Assembly (NCBI RefSeq): GCF_003236315.1
Contig: NZ_POTY01000003.1
Coordinates: forward strand, 1-64,000
DNA from: Micromonospora craterilacus
Lineage (GTDB): Bacteria > Actinomycetota > Actinomycetes > Mycobacteriales > Micromonosporaceae
Length of the DNA stretch: 64,000 nt
Reading direction: 5' to 3'
Part shown: positions 26,815-34,371 of the stretch, piece by piece
Position numbering within the stretch: position 1 is the stretch's first letter
Layout: each line of letters starts with the position of its first letter
Made by a program: the position numbers and the translations under genes
The notes under the pieces: generated by a model
Told to the model about the DNA's origin: nothing
The model's input: only the letters and a program-made list of their open reading frames with translations
The model's database searches: none

Positions 26815-27390
26815 GTGTCCGAAAGCCAGGACAAGTCCGCGCCGCTGTTCACCGCCGTCGCGAATGGATCAATCGAGGCGGCCACGGCGGCACTCGATGC
26901 GGGTGCGATCGTCGATACGCGGGACGACGACGGCTGGTCGGCGTTGGATCGCGCCGCCGGCCGCGGCGACACGCCGATGGTGCAGCTACTGCTCGACCAC
27001 GGTGCCGACCCGTTCGGCACCGGGCCGGAGCAGCGCACGGCGTACGACATCGCCGTCGCGGCGGGCCGGTTGGACACTGCCCGGGCGCTGCGATCGGTGC
27101 AGGTGCGCCTCGACCCGACCAGCGCCGACGATCACCTGTGGCGGCCGTACTGCAAGGCGTATCAGCTGGGCCAGCTACGTGTCGCCGCCGGATGGGACGC
27201 GGCCGCCCGGGCGGACGAGTTGACCGACGACAGCGTTGTCTTCCTGCACGACGACTACACGGTGACCCGCGCCATGTGGCCGGGCGAGGATGTCGTGTTC
27301 GATGCGGTAACCCCTGATTGGATCACCTTCTGCCAGCAGGTGCTGACGTTCGCCGTCCCGGACGAGTTGGACCTGGTCCCGAAACCCTAG
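26815..27390 (+). CDS. Ankyrin-repeat protein
   Basis: A 191-aa soluble protein. Residues about 10-100 hold ankyrin repeats: APLFTAVANGSIEAATAALD, WSALDRAAGRGDTPMVQLLLDHGADP and TAYDIAVAAGRLDTARAL. The C-terminal half (LTDDSVVFLHDDYTVTRAM to the end) is not recognised. I chose GTG at 26815 because GGGAG precedes it by a good distance; the frame is open back to ATG 26662, but that part has no Shine-Dalgarno and crosses operator B2. Its stop overlaps the radical SAM stop by 3 bp on the opposite strand. Ankyrin repeats usually mediate protein binding, so it may be an adaptor for the peptide system. Confidence 0.82.
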   Translation: MSESQDKSAPLFTAVANGSIEAATAALDAGAIVDTRDDDGWSALDRAAGRGDTPMVQLLLDHGADPFGTGPEQRTAYDIAVAAGRLDTARALRSVQVRLDPTSADDHLWRPYCKAYQLGQLRVAAGWDAAARADELTDDSVVFLHDDYTVTRAMWPGEDVVFDAVTPDWITFCQQVLTFAVPDELDLVPKP

Positions 27391-28856
27391 AGCAGGGGTT
27401 CCAGCTGGCTGCGAACCGGCTCCGCACAGCAGAACCAGGGCTCGGTCAGGTAGGGAACTGCCACCGAGGTGCTCGCTGTCGGTTCCAACGCGGCCAGCTT
27501 CTCCGCCTCCGGTCCACCCAGCAGCTGCGCAGCATGCTGCCGTACCCGATCGAAGACCTCGACTCGGCTCCACCCGACGCGTGCGGCATCCTCGGCGACG
27601 GCGAAGACGGCACTTTGCAGCTCGTCCATCAGCGGATCCGGATGGGTCCAGCGGTAACACAGTCCCTCGGGGTCGAACGTTCCGAGGTGCTCCTGCATGT
27701 CGGTACGGTCGAGCAGCCGTGACCCCGCGGGGACCAGTAGGCGGATGGCGTACTGCACCGCAGCCACCGACTCCACCAGACCCAGGTTGCAGACCGCCGT
27801 CAGGAAGTCCGCGTAGCTTTCCCGCGACGTCCACGGGGTGAACGCCACGAACGTCGGGTTGACCGCGATCCCGACCTCTCTCAACGTGCGAAGGGCGACG
27901 ACGAGATCCTTCGTGGTGTGTCGCTTGTCGAACACCTCGAGAACGGTGTCGTCGAAACTTTCCACCGCGGTGGTGACGAGCACGCAGCCGGTGTCGCGCA
28001 GCAGCGGCATCATCTGCGGATGGGCGACCAGGTGTTCTACCTTGATCGTCACGTCGTAGCTGAGGGCCGGGAACCGCTCGTGCAGGCGGGTGACAATCGC
28101 GGCGGCGTGCGTCGGCCCATTGAGAAAATCCGGATCGCCGAACGTGATGTGCTCGGCGCCCGTCTCGACCAGGGCGGCCACGTCCGCATCGACGACGTCA
28201 CGCTGAACGACGCGGAAGCGTCCGCCGTACACCGGCACGATCGGACAATGTCGGCAGACGTGCTTGCAGCCGCGGCTGGCCTCGGTGTAGCCGACAGTCC
28301 GTCGGGTGCCGTCGGGCAGTTGCAGCGAGGCGTACGACGTCAGTGGTGGCAGTCCCGCCCGGTCGGGCTGCCGGAACGTCTGTCGGTCCAGGGAGATCAG
28401 CGGCAGCGTCTGCCGTACCGGCGGGTGAGGTAAGGCCGGCGGCGATTGCGAAAGTTCGGACACAAGGGCGCTCAGCGGCGCCTCGAACTCGCCGCCGAGG
28501 ACGGTGTCGACGCCGAGCGCACGCAGGAGGCTCTCGTTGACCGGCGCGTAGAGGCCGTACGCGCACAGGTGTGCCGTGGGGTTGAGGACGCGCACCCGTG
28601 GGATGAGCTCGACCGCCATCCGGGTGGCCGTGTGCATCGGTAGATAGAAGGCGACCACCTCGGCAGCCTTGACGGACGCCTCGGGGAACGACTCAACAGC
28701 GAGATCGACTGCCGTCACCTCGGCGCCTGCAGCGCGCAACCAGGCCGCCGGTGAGGCAAGCCCGAAGGGCTGATGGCCGAGTTCGTACGTCGACAGCAGT
28801 AGCACGGGTATCGGTCGGCGGGCGCGTTCCCTGTCCTGCGTGGCAGCAGTACTCAC
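27387..28856 (-). CDS. CCAEP-tail radical SAM protein
   Basis: A 489-aa radical SAM enzyme. Residues about 17-135 form a Rossmann-like domain in the position of a B12-binding domain but without DxHxxG. The Fe-S motif is C197-x3-C201-x2-C204 (RGCKHVCRHCP). The C-terminus reads WFCCAEP with Cys476 and Cys477 (codons TGC TGT at 27431-27426), 12 residues before the end. I recall a family named for this CUAEP/CCAEP tail, in which some members carry selenocysteine. The start is GTG at 28856 with GAGAGGA upstream. Its promoter (TTGACT, then dyad B3) almost duplicates that of the membrane-peptide gene, so they are probably co-regulated. The substrate is unknown; the 50-aa peptide is the obvious local candidate. 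Confidence 0.88.
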   Translation of the reverse strand: MSTAATQDRERARRPIPVLLLSTYELGHQPFGLASPAAWLRAAGAEVTAVDLAVESFPEASVKAAEVVAFYLPMHTATRMAVELIPRVRVLNPTAHLCAYGLYAPVNESLLRALGVDTVLGGEFEAPLSALVSELSQSPPALPHPPVRQTLPLISLDRQTFRQPDRAGLPPLTSYASLQLPDGTRRTVGYTEASRGCKHVCRHCPIVPVYGGRFRVVQRDVVDADVAALVETGAEHITFGDPDFLNGPTHAAAIVTRLHERFPALSYDVTIKVEHLVAHPQMMPLLRDTGCVLVTTAVESFDDTVLEVFDKRHTTKDLVVALRTLREVGIAVNPTFVAFTPWTSRESYADFLTAVCNLGLVESVAAVQYAIRLLVPAGSRLLDRTDMQEHLGTFDPEGLCYRWTHPDPLMDELQSAVFAVAEDAARVGWSRVEVFDRVRQHAAQLLGGPEAEKLAALEPTASTSVAVPYLTEPWFCCAEPVRSQLEPLL

Positions 28857-28894
28857 CGCGTTTCCTCTCGCGCGATCCGCGATTCAGCGAAGCA

Positions 28895-28908
28895 TCCGGC
28901 TAACCGGA
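28895..28908. promoter_or_regulatory. Dyad operator B3 within the radical SAM promoter
   Basis: TCCGG-CTAA-CCGGA, a perfect 5-4-5 inverted repeat. On the minus strand it follows a -35 TTGACT directly and precedes TTCGCT at 17-nt spacing. Fourteen bases, GTTGAC(A/T)TCCGGTT, are shared with operator B2 with a single difference. Confidence 0.65.
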
Positions 28909-28931
28909 AGTCAACCACTGCCGCCGATGTC

Positions 28932-30131
28932 TCACGCAGGGGCGGCACAGGTGGACGAGGCGGTGGCACCGGCCAGCCGTTGCTTGAAGAAGGCGAGGAT
29001 CTCGGGCAGGGCGGCGGGCAGGACGTCGACGTGTCCCTTGCCGGGAAAGAGCTTTGCGGTGATCATCGCGCTCGCGGCGCAATATCGCTGGCGCAACTCG
29101 CGCGCATTTCGCAGGGGGATCGTGTCGTCGACCTCACCGTGCACAAGCATGATCGGCACGTCCGGCGCCGTGCCGCCGAGCTCGTTCTTCGCCAGCAGCG
29201 CCCGGACCTCGGGTGCATCCAGGACAGCGCCGGTGCCGTAGGTGTCCGTCCTACCGTCGGCGTACTCCCCTAGAATCTCGTCTACGCACTTGCCGGGGAT
29301 CTGGTCGAGGGCGGTGCTGCCGGCCGCCGTCAGTCCGTCCATCGCGACCTGCGGATACGCCGTCCGGTAGCCGTGCGCAGTCATCAGGACGTAGCCGAAG
29401 TAGGGACCACCGGCGAGCTGAGCGTCGAGTTCGTCGAGACCCGCCGGGACGGCGACTCCCGCCGCTCCGACCAGACGGATGTCGGGTGCGTACTTGGCGT
29501 GGATCTCGGCCGCGTACAGCGCGGCCGCGCCCCCCTGCGACTGCCCGAGAATGAAAGCGCTCGCACCGGTCGCGTCGAACAGTTGGCTGCCGGCGCGGAT
29601 CGAATCCAGGACGTTGCGCGCCGATGCCTCGTTGACCATGAAGGGGTGTTCGCCCGGTGTCCCCAGCCCCTCGTAGTCCGAGGCGACGAAGATCGCACCC
29701 TCCGCGATGGCCCGCCGCACCAGGGCAAGTGAGTCTCCAGCACCTCGGGCGTAGCCACGCGACGGGGCACAACTGTCGTCCAGACCGACCGTCCCGTGGG
29801 CCCAGGCCAGAATCGACCGCGGACCGGCCGACGCCGGTTCCTCCGGCTGGAACGCCACGCCGGACACGGCGACCAGGTCACCACTCGTCGCCGTGGACCA
29901 GTAGAGAATGGCGAACCCGGTCAGCCCGTCCGGGCTCGGCACCGGTCTGGCCCAGATGAGCTGCCCCGGTTTGGCGTCGGCCGGCCGGGTGGGCGGCTGG
30001 TAGAAGGCGTCACCGGCCGGCCCGGGGGTCACCAGCGGGGCGGCGGTGCCGGCCTCGGGTGGGCTCGTGCCGTCGCAGCCGGCTCCGGCGAGCACACCGA
30101 GGATCGTGAGAAGTGCGAGGGCGCGCCGCAT
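28932..30131 (-). CDS. Secreted lipase/esterase (LIP family), lipoprotein
   Basis: Alpha/beta hydrolase of 399 aa of the secretory lipase type. Residues 1-20 (MRRALALLTILGVLAGAGC) form a lipoprotein-type signal ending in Cys. The nucleophile elbow is GQSQGG, the acid lies in HGEVDDTIPL, and the His in GKGHVDVLP. The oxyanion region is AWAHGTVGLDDSC. ATG at 30131 was chosen because it starts the signal peptide; the frame is open to 30302 but the extra part runs through the divergent promoter. It lies between the radical SAM gene and VOC-GT2. It may hydrolyse an external ester, or be an unrelated neighbour. Confidence 0.9.
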   Translation of the reverse strand: MRRALALLTILGVLAGAGCDGTSPPEAGTAAPLVTPGPAGDAFYQPPTRPADAKPGQLIWARPVPSPDGLTGFAILYWSTATSGDLVAVSGVAFQPEEPASAGPRSILAWAHGTVGLDDSCAPSRGYARGAGDSLALVRRAIAEGAIFVASDYEGLGTPGEHPFMVNEASARNVLDSIRAGSQLFDATGASAFILGQSQGGAAALYAAEIHAKYAPDIRLVGAAGVAVPAGLDELDAQLAGGPYFGYVLMTAHGYRTAYPQVAMDGLTAAGSTALDQIPGKCVDEILGEYADGRTDTYGTGAVLDAPEVRALLAKNELGGTAPDVPIMLVHGEVDDTIPLRNARELRQRYCAASAMITAKLFPGKGHVDVLPAALPEILAFFKQRLAGATASSTCAAPA

Positions 30132-30234
30132 GCGACGCAGGCTACCAACCGGGCGGAGCAGATGACATGGATCGTCGTGGGGCGCCGTGCCGGCTCTGGC
30201 GGCTGAACCGCGACAGGCGGTAGCGTCTGTCAGA

Positions 30235-30248
30235 TCCGCGATTCCGGA
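30235..30248. promoter_or_regulatory. Dyad operator B4 upstream of VOC-GT2
   Basis: TCCGC-GATT-CCGGA, a 5-4-5 repeat with one mismatch and matching flanking A/T. It is 41 nt before the ATG at 30289 and just downstream of a possible -10 (TAGCGT, 30221-30226). Same geometry as B1-B3. Confidence 0.5.
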
Positions 30249-30288
30249 TGCCAGGACGGCACCACCGTGACACTGAGGAGCGGACGCG

Positions 30289-31821
30289 ATGGGTGGCATC
30301 AACCGCGAACACGTCCGGTTGCACGGTGTCCCCTGTCTCCTGGTCGACCAGGTCGTCGAAGCCGCCGAGTACTACCGGGACCGGCTCGGGTTCACCCACG
30401 TCGAACTGCTCGAAGATCCCCCGGTCGCGGCGGTGGTCCGGCGAGGTTCCGCCGCGGTACTGCTGCAGGCCGTGACGCAGTCGGGCGACGTGTCGTTACG
30501 CCAGTTCGCGGAGCAGGCCTGGGACGCCCTGTTCGAGGTGGACGACATCGAGGCCCTCGCCACCGACCTACGTCGACGTCACGCTGACGTCCAGGTCGGA
30601 CTCGGTATCACCCCCGTGTCGAACCGCACCCTCGAAGTACGCGACAAGTGGGGCAACGTGCTTGCGTTCGCCGAACGCGCCGACCGCCGGCGGCTGAACG
30701 CACGCCGTATCGCCCGGGCAGCGGTACCGGCACCGGTGCGCAGATCCTGGGCGCAGGCCCGCCGCGACCGTGAGGATCGTCCACACCAGCGGGAGCTACA
30801 CCGTTTCTGCCGATCACTTCGCGGCTCCGACCCGTTCTACATGTACTTCACCCGTGGGCTGTTGCACTGGGTCTACCAGGCACAGCGGCACGTCCCGGCC
30901 GACGTCAACCTCGTTCTCCTCGGCTCCGACCTGCCCGACGCCGAAGTCGACTGGCTTCGGGCGAACGTCGACCGCCCACTGCACAACATCCGCCTCGGCG
31001 TCGATGACAACACGACCTGGGAGTTCCTCTTCAGCGCCAACGACCGTAACTTCGGCTGGCTCGACATCGACTGCTTCGTCCTCGCCCCGCAGCTGTTCAC
31101 CGAGATGGCGACGATCGCCGACGATGTCGCGGTCAACGGGATCTGGACCTACCCGGTGGCCGACGGGCTACCGATCGCCTGCACCCACTTCGCCTTCGTC
31201 AACCTCCAGGCGGCCCACGCGCTGCAACGAGGTGGAGCCGCGATGAGCCCGACGAACTACGACTGGAACGGCTCGAACATCTCTCTGATGCATCCCCGGA
31301 CCCATTGCCGGGTGCCCAGCCCCCGCCAGCGCCGGGAACTTCTGAAAGTGCTGCCGCCGGACGCGCACGGCCGACCTTGCCCACCCGGCGGCAGCCCCTT
31401 CTTCGACACGCTTGTCGCCTACCAGGTCAGCGCGTACGCCAACGGGTACCGAACCCACCCGGTACGGCCACTCGCGCACCGTACCGAGGACTCACTCGGC
31501 GAGACCGCGAACGGGAAACGGGTCTGGCAGCAGGACATGAGCCCGGAGGTCGTGCACGTTGGCGGCGTGAGCTACTACCAGCGCTACTTCCACTCACCGG
31601 CGCTGCGGGCGATGTATCTGGCCGCGGAGTACGCGATGCTGCGGGGCCTGGTCGACCGTCTGCCCGCGTCCTACGGCGGCCGCCTCGCCCGCATCACCAC
31701 GGGCCTCGCCCATCACCGGCTACGGCCGTCCGACGCCGTCGCGTTGGTCCACCACCACCTGACCGAGGACCGCGGCCTTCCGGGGCCCGCAGCCGACCAG
31801 GTCCTCGGCGGGAAGCCCTGA
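30289..31821 (+). CDS. VOC domain fused to a glycosyltransferase-like domain (VOC-GT2)
   Basis: A 510-aa paralog of VOC-GT1. Residues about 10-135 form the VOC part (CLLVDQVVEAAEYYRDRLGF, ending WGNVLAFAE). The remainder has RGLLHWVYQAQRHVP, NLVLLGSDLP, NFGWLDIDCFVL with a D-x-D, and HPRTHCRVPSPRQRR. The D-x-D suggests a nucleotide-sugar-dependent glycosyltransferase, but the domain is not one I can name. ATG at 30289 has GAGGAG upstream. It is a single-gene unit divergent from the lipase and carries operator B4. The two paralogs bracket the locus at 10 kb and 31 kb and share operator-bearing promoters, which places both in the pathway. Confidence 0.82.
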   Translation: MGGINREHVRLHGVPCLLVDQVVEAAEYYRDRLGFTHVELLEDPPVAAVVRRGSAAVLLQAVTQSGDVSLRQFAEQAWDALFEVDDIEALATDLRRRHADVQVGLGITPVSNRTLEVRDKWGNVLAFAERADRRRLNARRIARAAVPAPVRRSWAQARRDREDRPHQRELHRFCRSLRGSDPFYMYFTRGLLHWVYQAQRHVPADVNLVLLGSDLPDAEVDWLRANVDRPLHNIRLGVDDNTTWEFLFSANDRNFGWLDIDCFVLAPQLFTEMATIADDVAVNGIWTYPVADGLPIACTHFAFVNLQAAHALQRGGAAMSPTNYDWNGSNISLMHPRTHCRVPSPRQRRELLKVLPPDAHGRPCPPGGSPFFDTLVAYQVSAYANGYRTHPVRPLAHRTEDSLGETANGKRVWQQDMSPEVVHVGGVSYYQRYFHSPALRAMYLAAEYAMLRGLVDRLPASYGGRLARITTGLAHHRLRPSDAVALVHHHLTEDRGLPGPAADQVLGGKP

Positions 31822-31939
31822 CCGAACAGCCGGTGGTCACTTGCGGACCCGCGTCGATAGGCTCCGGCCAAGGCACTGACCAGCGCCGATGTCGTCGCGT
31901 CGTGATGGCCCGACCGCAGGACACCTCCGGAGGTCGTAG

Positions 31940-32566
31940 GTGCGGACGTTACCTCTCCCCGAACTGAGCGAGGTCCAGAACGAGCTCGTCCGCCAGGCAT
32001 TCCTCCGTCTCCTGCACAGCGGGAATCCGGTTCCCGAGACGCAGCTGAATGTCGCGACGGCGGCCGGCCACGTTGACGTGCACCACGAACTTGACGCGCT
32101 GGTCGCCGCCGGACGCGTCCGGCGCGACGACAACTTGCGGGTGACCGGCGCCCTCGGGCTGACGCTGGAAACCACTCGGCATCGCCTCCTGCTCGCCGGA
32201 CGGACCTGGCACACCTGGTGTGCGATCGACGCCCTCGGCATCCTCGGCGCGCTCGACGCCTCGGGCAGCATCCATTCGACGTCGCCGCCGGACGGTCGCG
32301 TCGTCGAGATTCACTTCGAGCAGGGACGCCCTGCTCGGGGCGACCTCTCCGCCGTGGTCTACGTACCGACATACCGTCCGGGGGCATCCGTCGTGGCGAC
32401 GTGGTGCCCCAACGTCAACTTCTTCGAATCGTCGAGCGTGGCAGCGGTTTGGGCGTCCGGTGCCGGGGTGGACGGGGAGTGCCTCCCGCTCGTGGCCGCG
32501 TGTGACCTGGCCGCCACCCGCTGGCGAGAGCGGCTCACGCCGAGCGGATCCGCAATCACCGGGTGA
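31940..32566 (+). CDS. Alkylmercury lyase (MerB)-like protein
   Basis: A 208-aa protein with an N-terminal winged-helix-like part (residues 10-75) and a MerB catalytic part. Cys94 and Asp97 in WHTWCAIDALG and Cys156 in TWCPNVNFF correspond to the C96/D99/C159 triad of E. coli MerB, which cleaves the C-Hg bond. GTG at 31940 is supported by GGAGGT upstream. No mercuric reductase gene is in the window; a MerR regulator and a thioredoxin-like gene follow within 1.5 kb. It could act on organomercury or another organometal, or have drifted in function. Confidence 0.85.
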   Translation: MRTLPLPELSEVQNELVRQAFLRLLHSGNPVPETQLNVATAAGHVDVHHELDALVAAGRVRRDDNLRVTGALGLTLETTRHRLLLAGRTWHTWCAIDALGILGALDASGSIHSTSPPDGRVVEIHFEQGRPARGDLSAVVYVPTYRPGASVVATWCPNVNFFESSSVAAVWASGAGVDGECLPLVAACDLAATRWRERLTPSGSAITG

Positions 32567-32676
32567 GTCGCCGTTGGGGCACTGCCGAGCCGAGTCGCTT
32601 TGCCGATAGCCCACGCACTCCCACTGAGTTAAGCTGATAGAGATTCGTTAATGCATGGTCATGATGGGAGAGCACC

Positions 32677-33396
32677 ATGCGCGCGACCCGACTGGCCGGT
32701 CTGTTGCTCGGCATCCTCAGCGCGGCAACCCTGACCGCCAGCCAGGCGGTCGCCGCGCCATCAGAGCGAACCGACGAGGAAACGCTGAAGGTCTTCCTTG
32801 AGGCGGTCGCCGCGACCCGCAGCACGGACTACAAGCTTGCCGTACGGGCGGACCGGGACATGCTCACCGGCGCCGTCTCAACGGCAGCCCGTGCCACCGA
32901 GGTCACCCATCTCACCGAATACTCGCAGTCCACGTTCGTGACGGTTCCCGACCGGATGTACGCCCAGGGCGAGTTCGGCTTCGGACCCGAGGCGTTCATC
33001 GAGCTCATCTTCGGACTCATGCGCGTGAACTGCGCGTTCGCCGCAGTCGCCGATCCGGCGATGGGGCTGAGCATGGCCGGGGCGGCCACCACCGCCGACA
33101 AGAGCGACGACCGCACGATTCGCGGCACGTTCGATCTGTCCCGGATCGACGGACCGGAAAACACGATGATGACCGTGAAGCATCTGAGGACCATCCTCAC
33201 GGCGAAGGCCACCGCGATTCCCTTCACGGCCGTCATCGAGGATCGCTATGTCCGGTCGTTCGAAACGGTGCTCCCCCGCGCCGACGGCACCCGACTGGTG
33301 TACCGGATGGAGCTGTCGGAGATCGGAGCGACGAACAAGATCGCTGTCCCGCCCGGCGGAAAGATCATCCCGGCGCCACCCGAGCTCTACGAGTAA
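32677..33396 (+). CDS. Secreted protein of unknown function
   Basis: A 239-aa protein with a Sec signal peptide (LAGLLLGILSAATLTASQAVAA, cut after AxA near residue 27). The mature part contains DRMYAQGEFGFGPEAF and ends in PPGGKIIPAPPELYE; the arrangement loosely resembles LppX/LprG-like lipid-binding folds, but there is no lipobox and I do not assign it. ATG is preceded by GGGAGAG. It converges on the MerR gene with a 4-nt gap. Confidence 0.8.
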   Translation: MRATRLAGLLLGILSAATLTASQAVAAPSERTDEETLKVFLEAVAATRSTDYKLAVRADRDMLTGAVSTAARATEVTHLTEYSQSTFVTVPDRMYAQGEFGFGPEAFIELIFGLMRVNCAFAAVADPAMGLSMAGAATTADKSDDRTIRGTFDLSRIDGPENTMMTVKHLRTILTAKATAIPFTAVIEDRYVRSFETVLPRADGTRLVYRMELSEIGATNKIAVPPGGKIIPAPPELYE

Positions 33397-33400
33397 CGCC

Positions 33401-33889
33401 TCACGGCGTACCCGAGTCGCTGCCGGTGCGGCGGCCTGATCCGATGCCCCGTTGGTCGGGTCGAACGTCATGCCGGCGTTCGGGCCGCCGCGCTCCCACC
33501 ATGACGATCTGACAGATGTCCGTTCCGGAACACTGCGACGGGTCGAGCGCCTCAGCTCTGTCCGCGAGATGCCGCAGTTCCCGCTCGGCGGTCTCAAGTT
33601 CCGCGATGCGCGCGCGGACCTGCGCCAGGTGCCGGCCGATGAGATCGGCGACCTGCGTACATGGCGCATGCCCGCCGTCGCGAACGGCCAGAATGCTGCC
33701 GATATCGGCGAGAGTCAGCCCAGCCGCCTGGGCGGTGCGGATGAACCGCACGCGGGCCAGGATCTCCTGCGGGTAGTCACGGTAGCCCGCCGCCGTCCGT
33801 TTCACCTTCGGCAAGAGCTCGATCTCTTCGTAGAACCGTAGGGTCTTGGCGTTCACGCCGCTGGCGGCGGCAAGCTCACCGATACGCAT
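33401..33889 (-). CDS. MerR-family heavy-metal regulator
   Basis: A 162-aa regulator. The N-terminal HTH is MRIGELAAASGVNAKTLRFYEEI, followed by the dimerisation helix (QVRARIAELETAERELRHL). Cys77 (HAPCTQV), Cys120 and Cys126 (QCSGTDIC) sit where metal-sensing MerR proteins keep their thiolate ligands. The last 35 residues are Arg/Gly-rich and disordered in appearance. It is divergent from the thioredoxin-like gene, and a classical MerR promoter-operator lies between them. Probable ligands are Hg, Pb, Cd or Zn. Confidence 0.93.
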   Translation of the reverse strand: MRIGELAAASGVNAKTLRFYEEIELLPKVKRTAAGYRDYPQEILARVRFIRTAQAAGLTLADIGSILAVRDGGHAPCTQVADLIGRHLAQVRARIAELETAERELRHLADRAEALDPSQCSGTDICQIVMVGARRPERRHDVRPDQRGIGSGRRTGSDSGTP

Positions 33890-33906
33890 GAGGCAACCGT
33901 ACGCCC

Positions 33907-33938
33907 TTGACCTTCCACCACGCTGGAAGGTTTATCGT
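33907..33938 (+). promoter_or_regulatory. MerR-type promoter with long spacer and dyad operator
   Basis: A -35 TTGACC and -10 TATCGT are separated by 20 nt (19 if TTATCG is used), longer than normal. Centred in the spacer is a perfect dyad, ACCTTCCA-CCACGC-TGGAAGGT (33910-33931). This is the hallmark of promoters activated by MerR untwisting of DNA. It drives the thioredoxin-like gene. Confidence 0.85.
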
Positions 33939-33973
33939 GCCGAGCACGAACGGCCACCGAAGGGTAGGAGATC

Positions 33974-34300
33974 ATGCTGGTCACGCTGCTCTCAGTTCCG
34001 GGCTGCCCGCACGCCGCTGTGCTCAGCCACCGGCTCGACGAAGCGATCGCCGGCCGCACCGACGTGACCGTCATCCACCAGGTCGTACGCGAGCCGGCCG
34101 AAGCCGACCGCACCGGCATGCACGGCTCTCCGACGATCCTCGTCGACGGCACTGACCCCTTCCGTCGGCCAGACGAACCAACCAGCCTCTCCTGCCGCCT
34201 GTACCGCAAGATGGATGGCGGCGACCAAGGGATGCCAACGGTCGAGGAACTTCGCCGCGCGCTAATGAAGCAAGCCGTGTGCGGCGAGGGGGCTGCGTAG
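33974..34300 (+). CDS. Thioredoxin-fold protein linked to MerR
   Basis: A 108-aa protein with a thioredoxin-like start (VTLLSVPGCPHAAVL) in which the CxxC is reduced to one Cys, a cis-Pro-type strand MHGSPTILVDGTDPF, and Cys near LSCRLYRK and AVCGEG. Small proteins of this kind often accompany organomercury lyases and MerR regulators in actinomycetes. ATG is preceded by GGTAGGAG. Directly under the MerR-type promoter, so it is probably metal-inducible; it might bind or hand over the metal. Confidence 0.82.
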   Translation: MLVTLLSVPGCPHAAVLSHRLDEAIAGRTDVTVIHQVVREPAEADRTGMHGSPTILVDGTDPFRRPDEPTSLSCRLYRKMDGGDQGMPTVEELRRALMKQAVCGEGAA

Positions 34301-34371
34301 ATTGCCAGCCGGATCGAAGAAGGAGCCAGAGAGCAGCAACGCTGTTGTCTTCGATTTCTTCGCATCCTGCG

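Noticed and set aside
26698-28908. AACCGGA(A/T)GTCAAC pair as a possible recombination or attachment site
   Set aside because: The shared bases are explained by identical -35 plus operator elements; no integrase or transposase is present.
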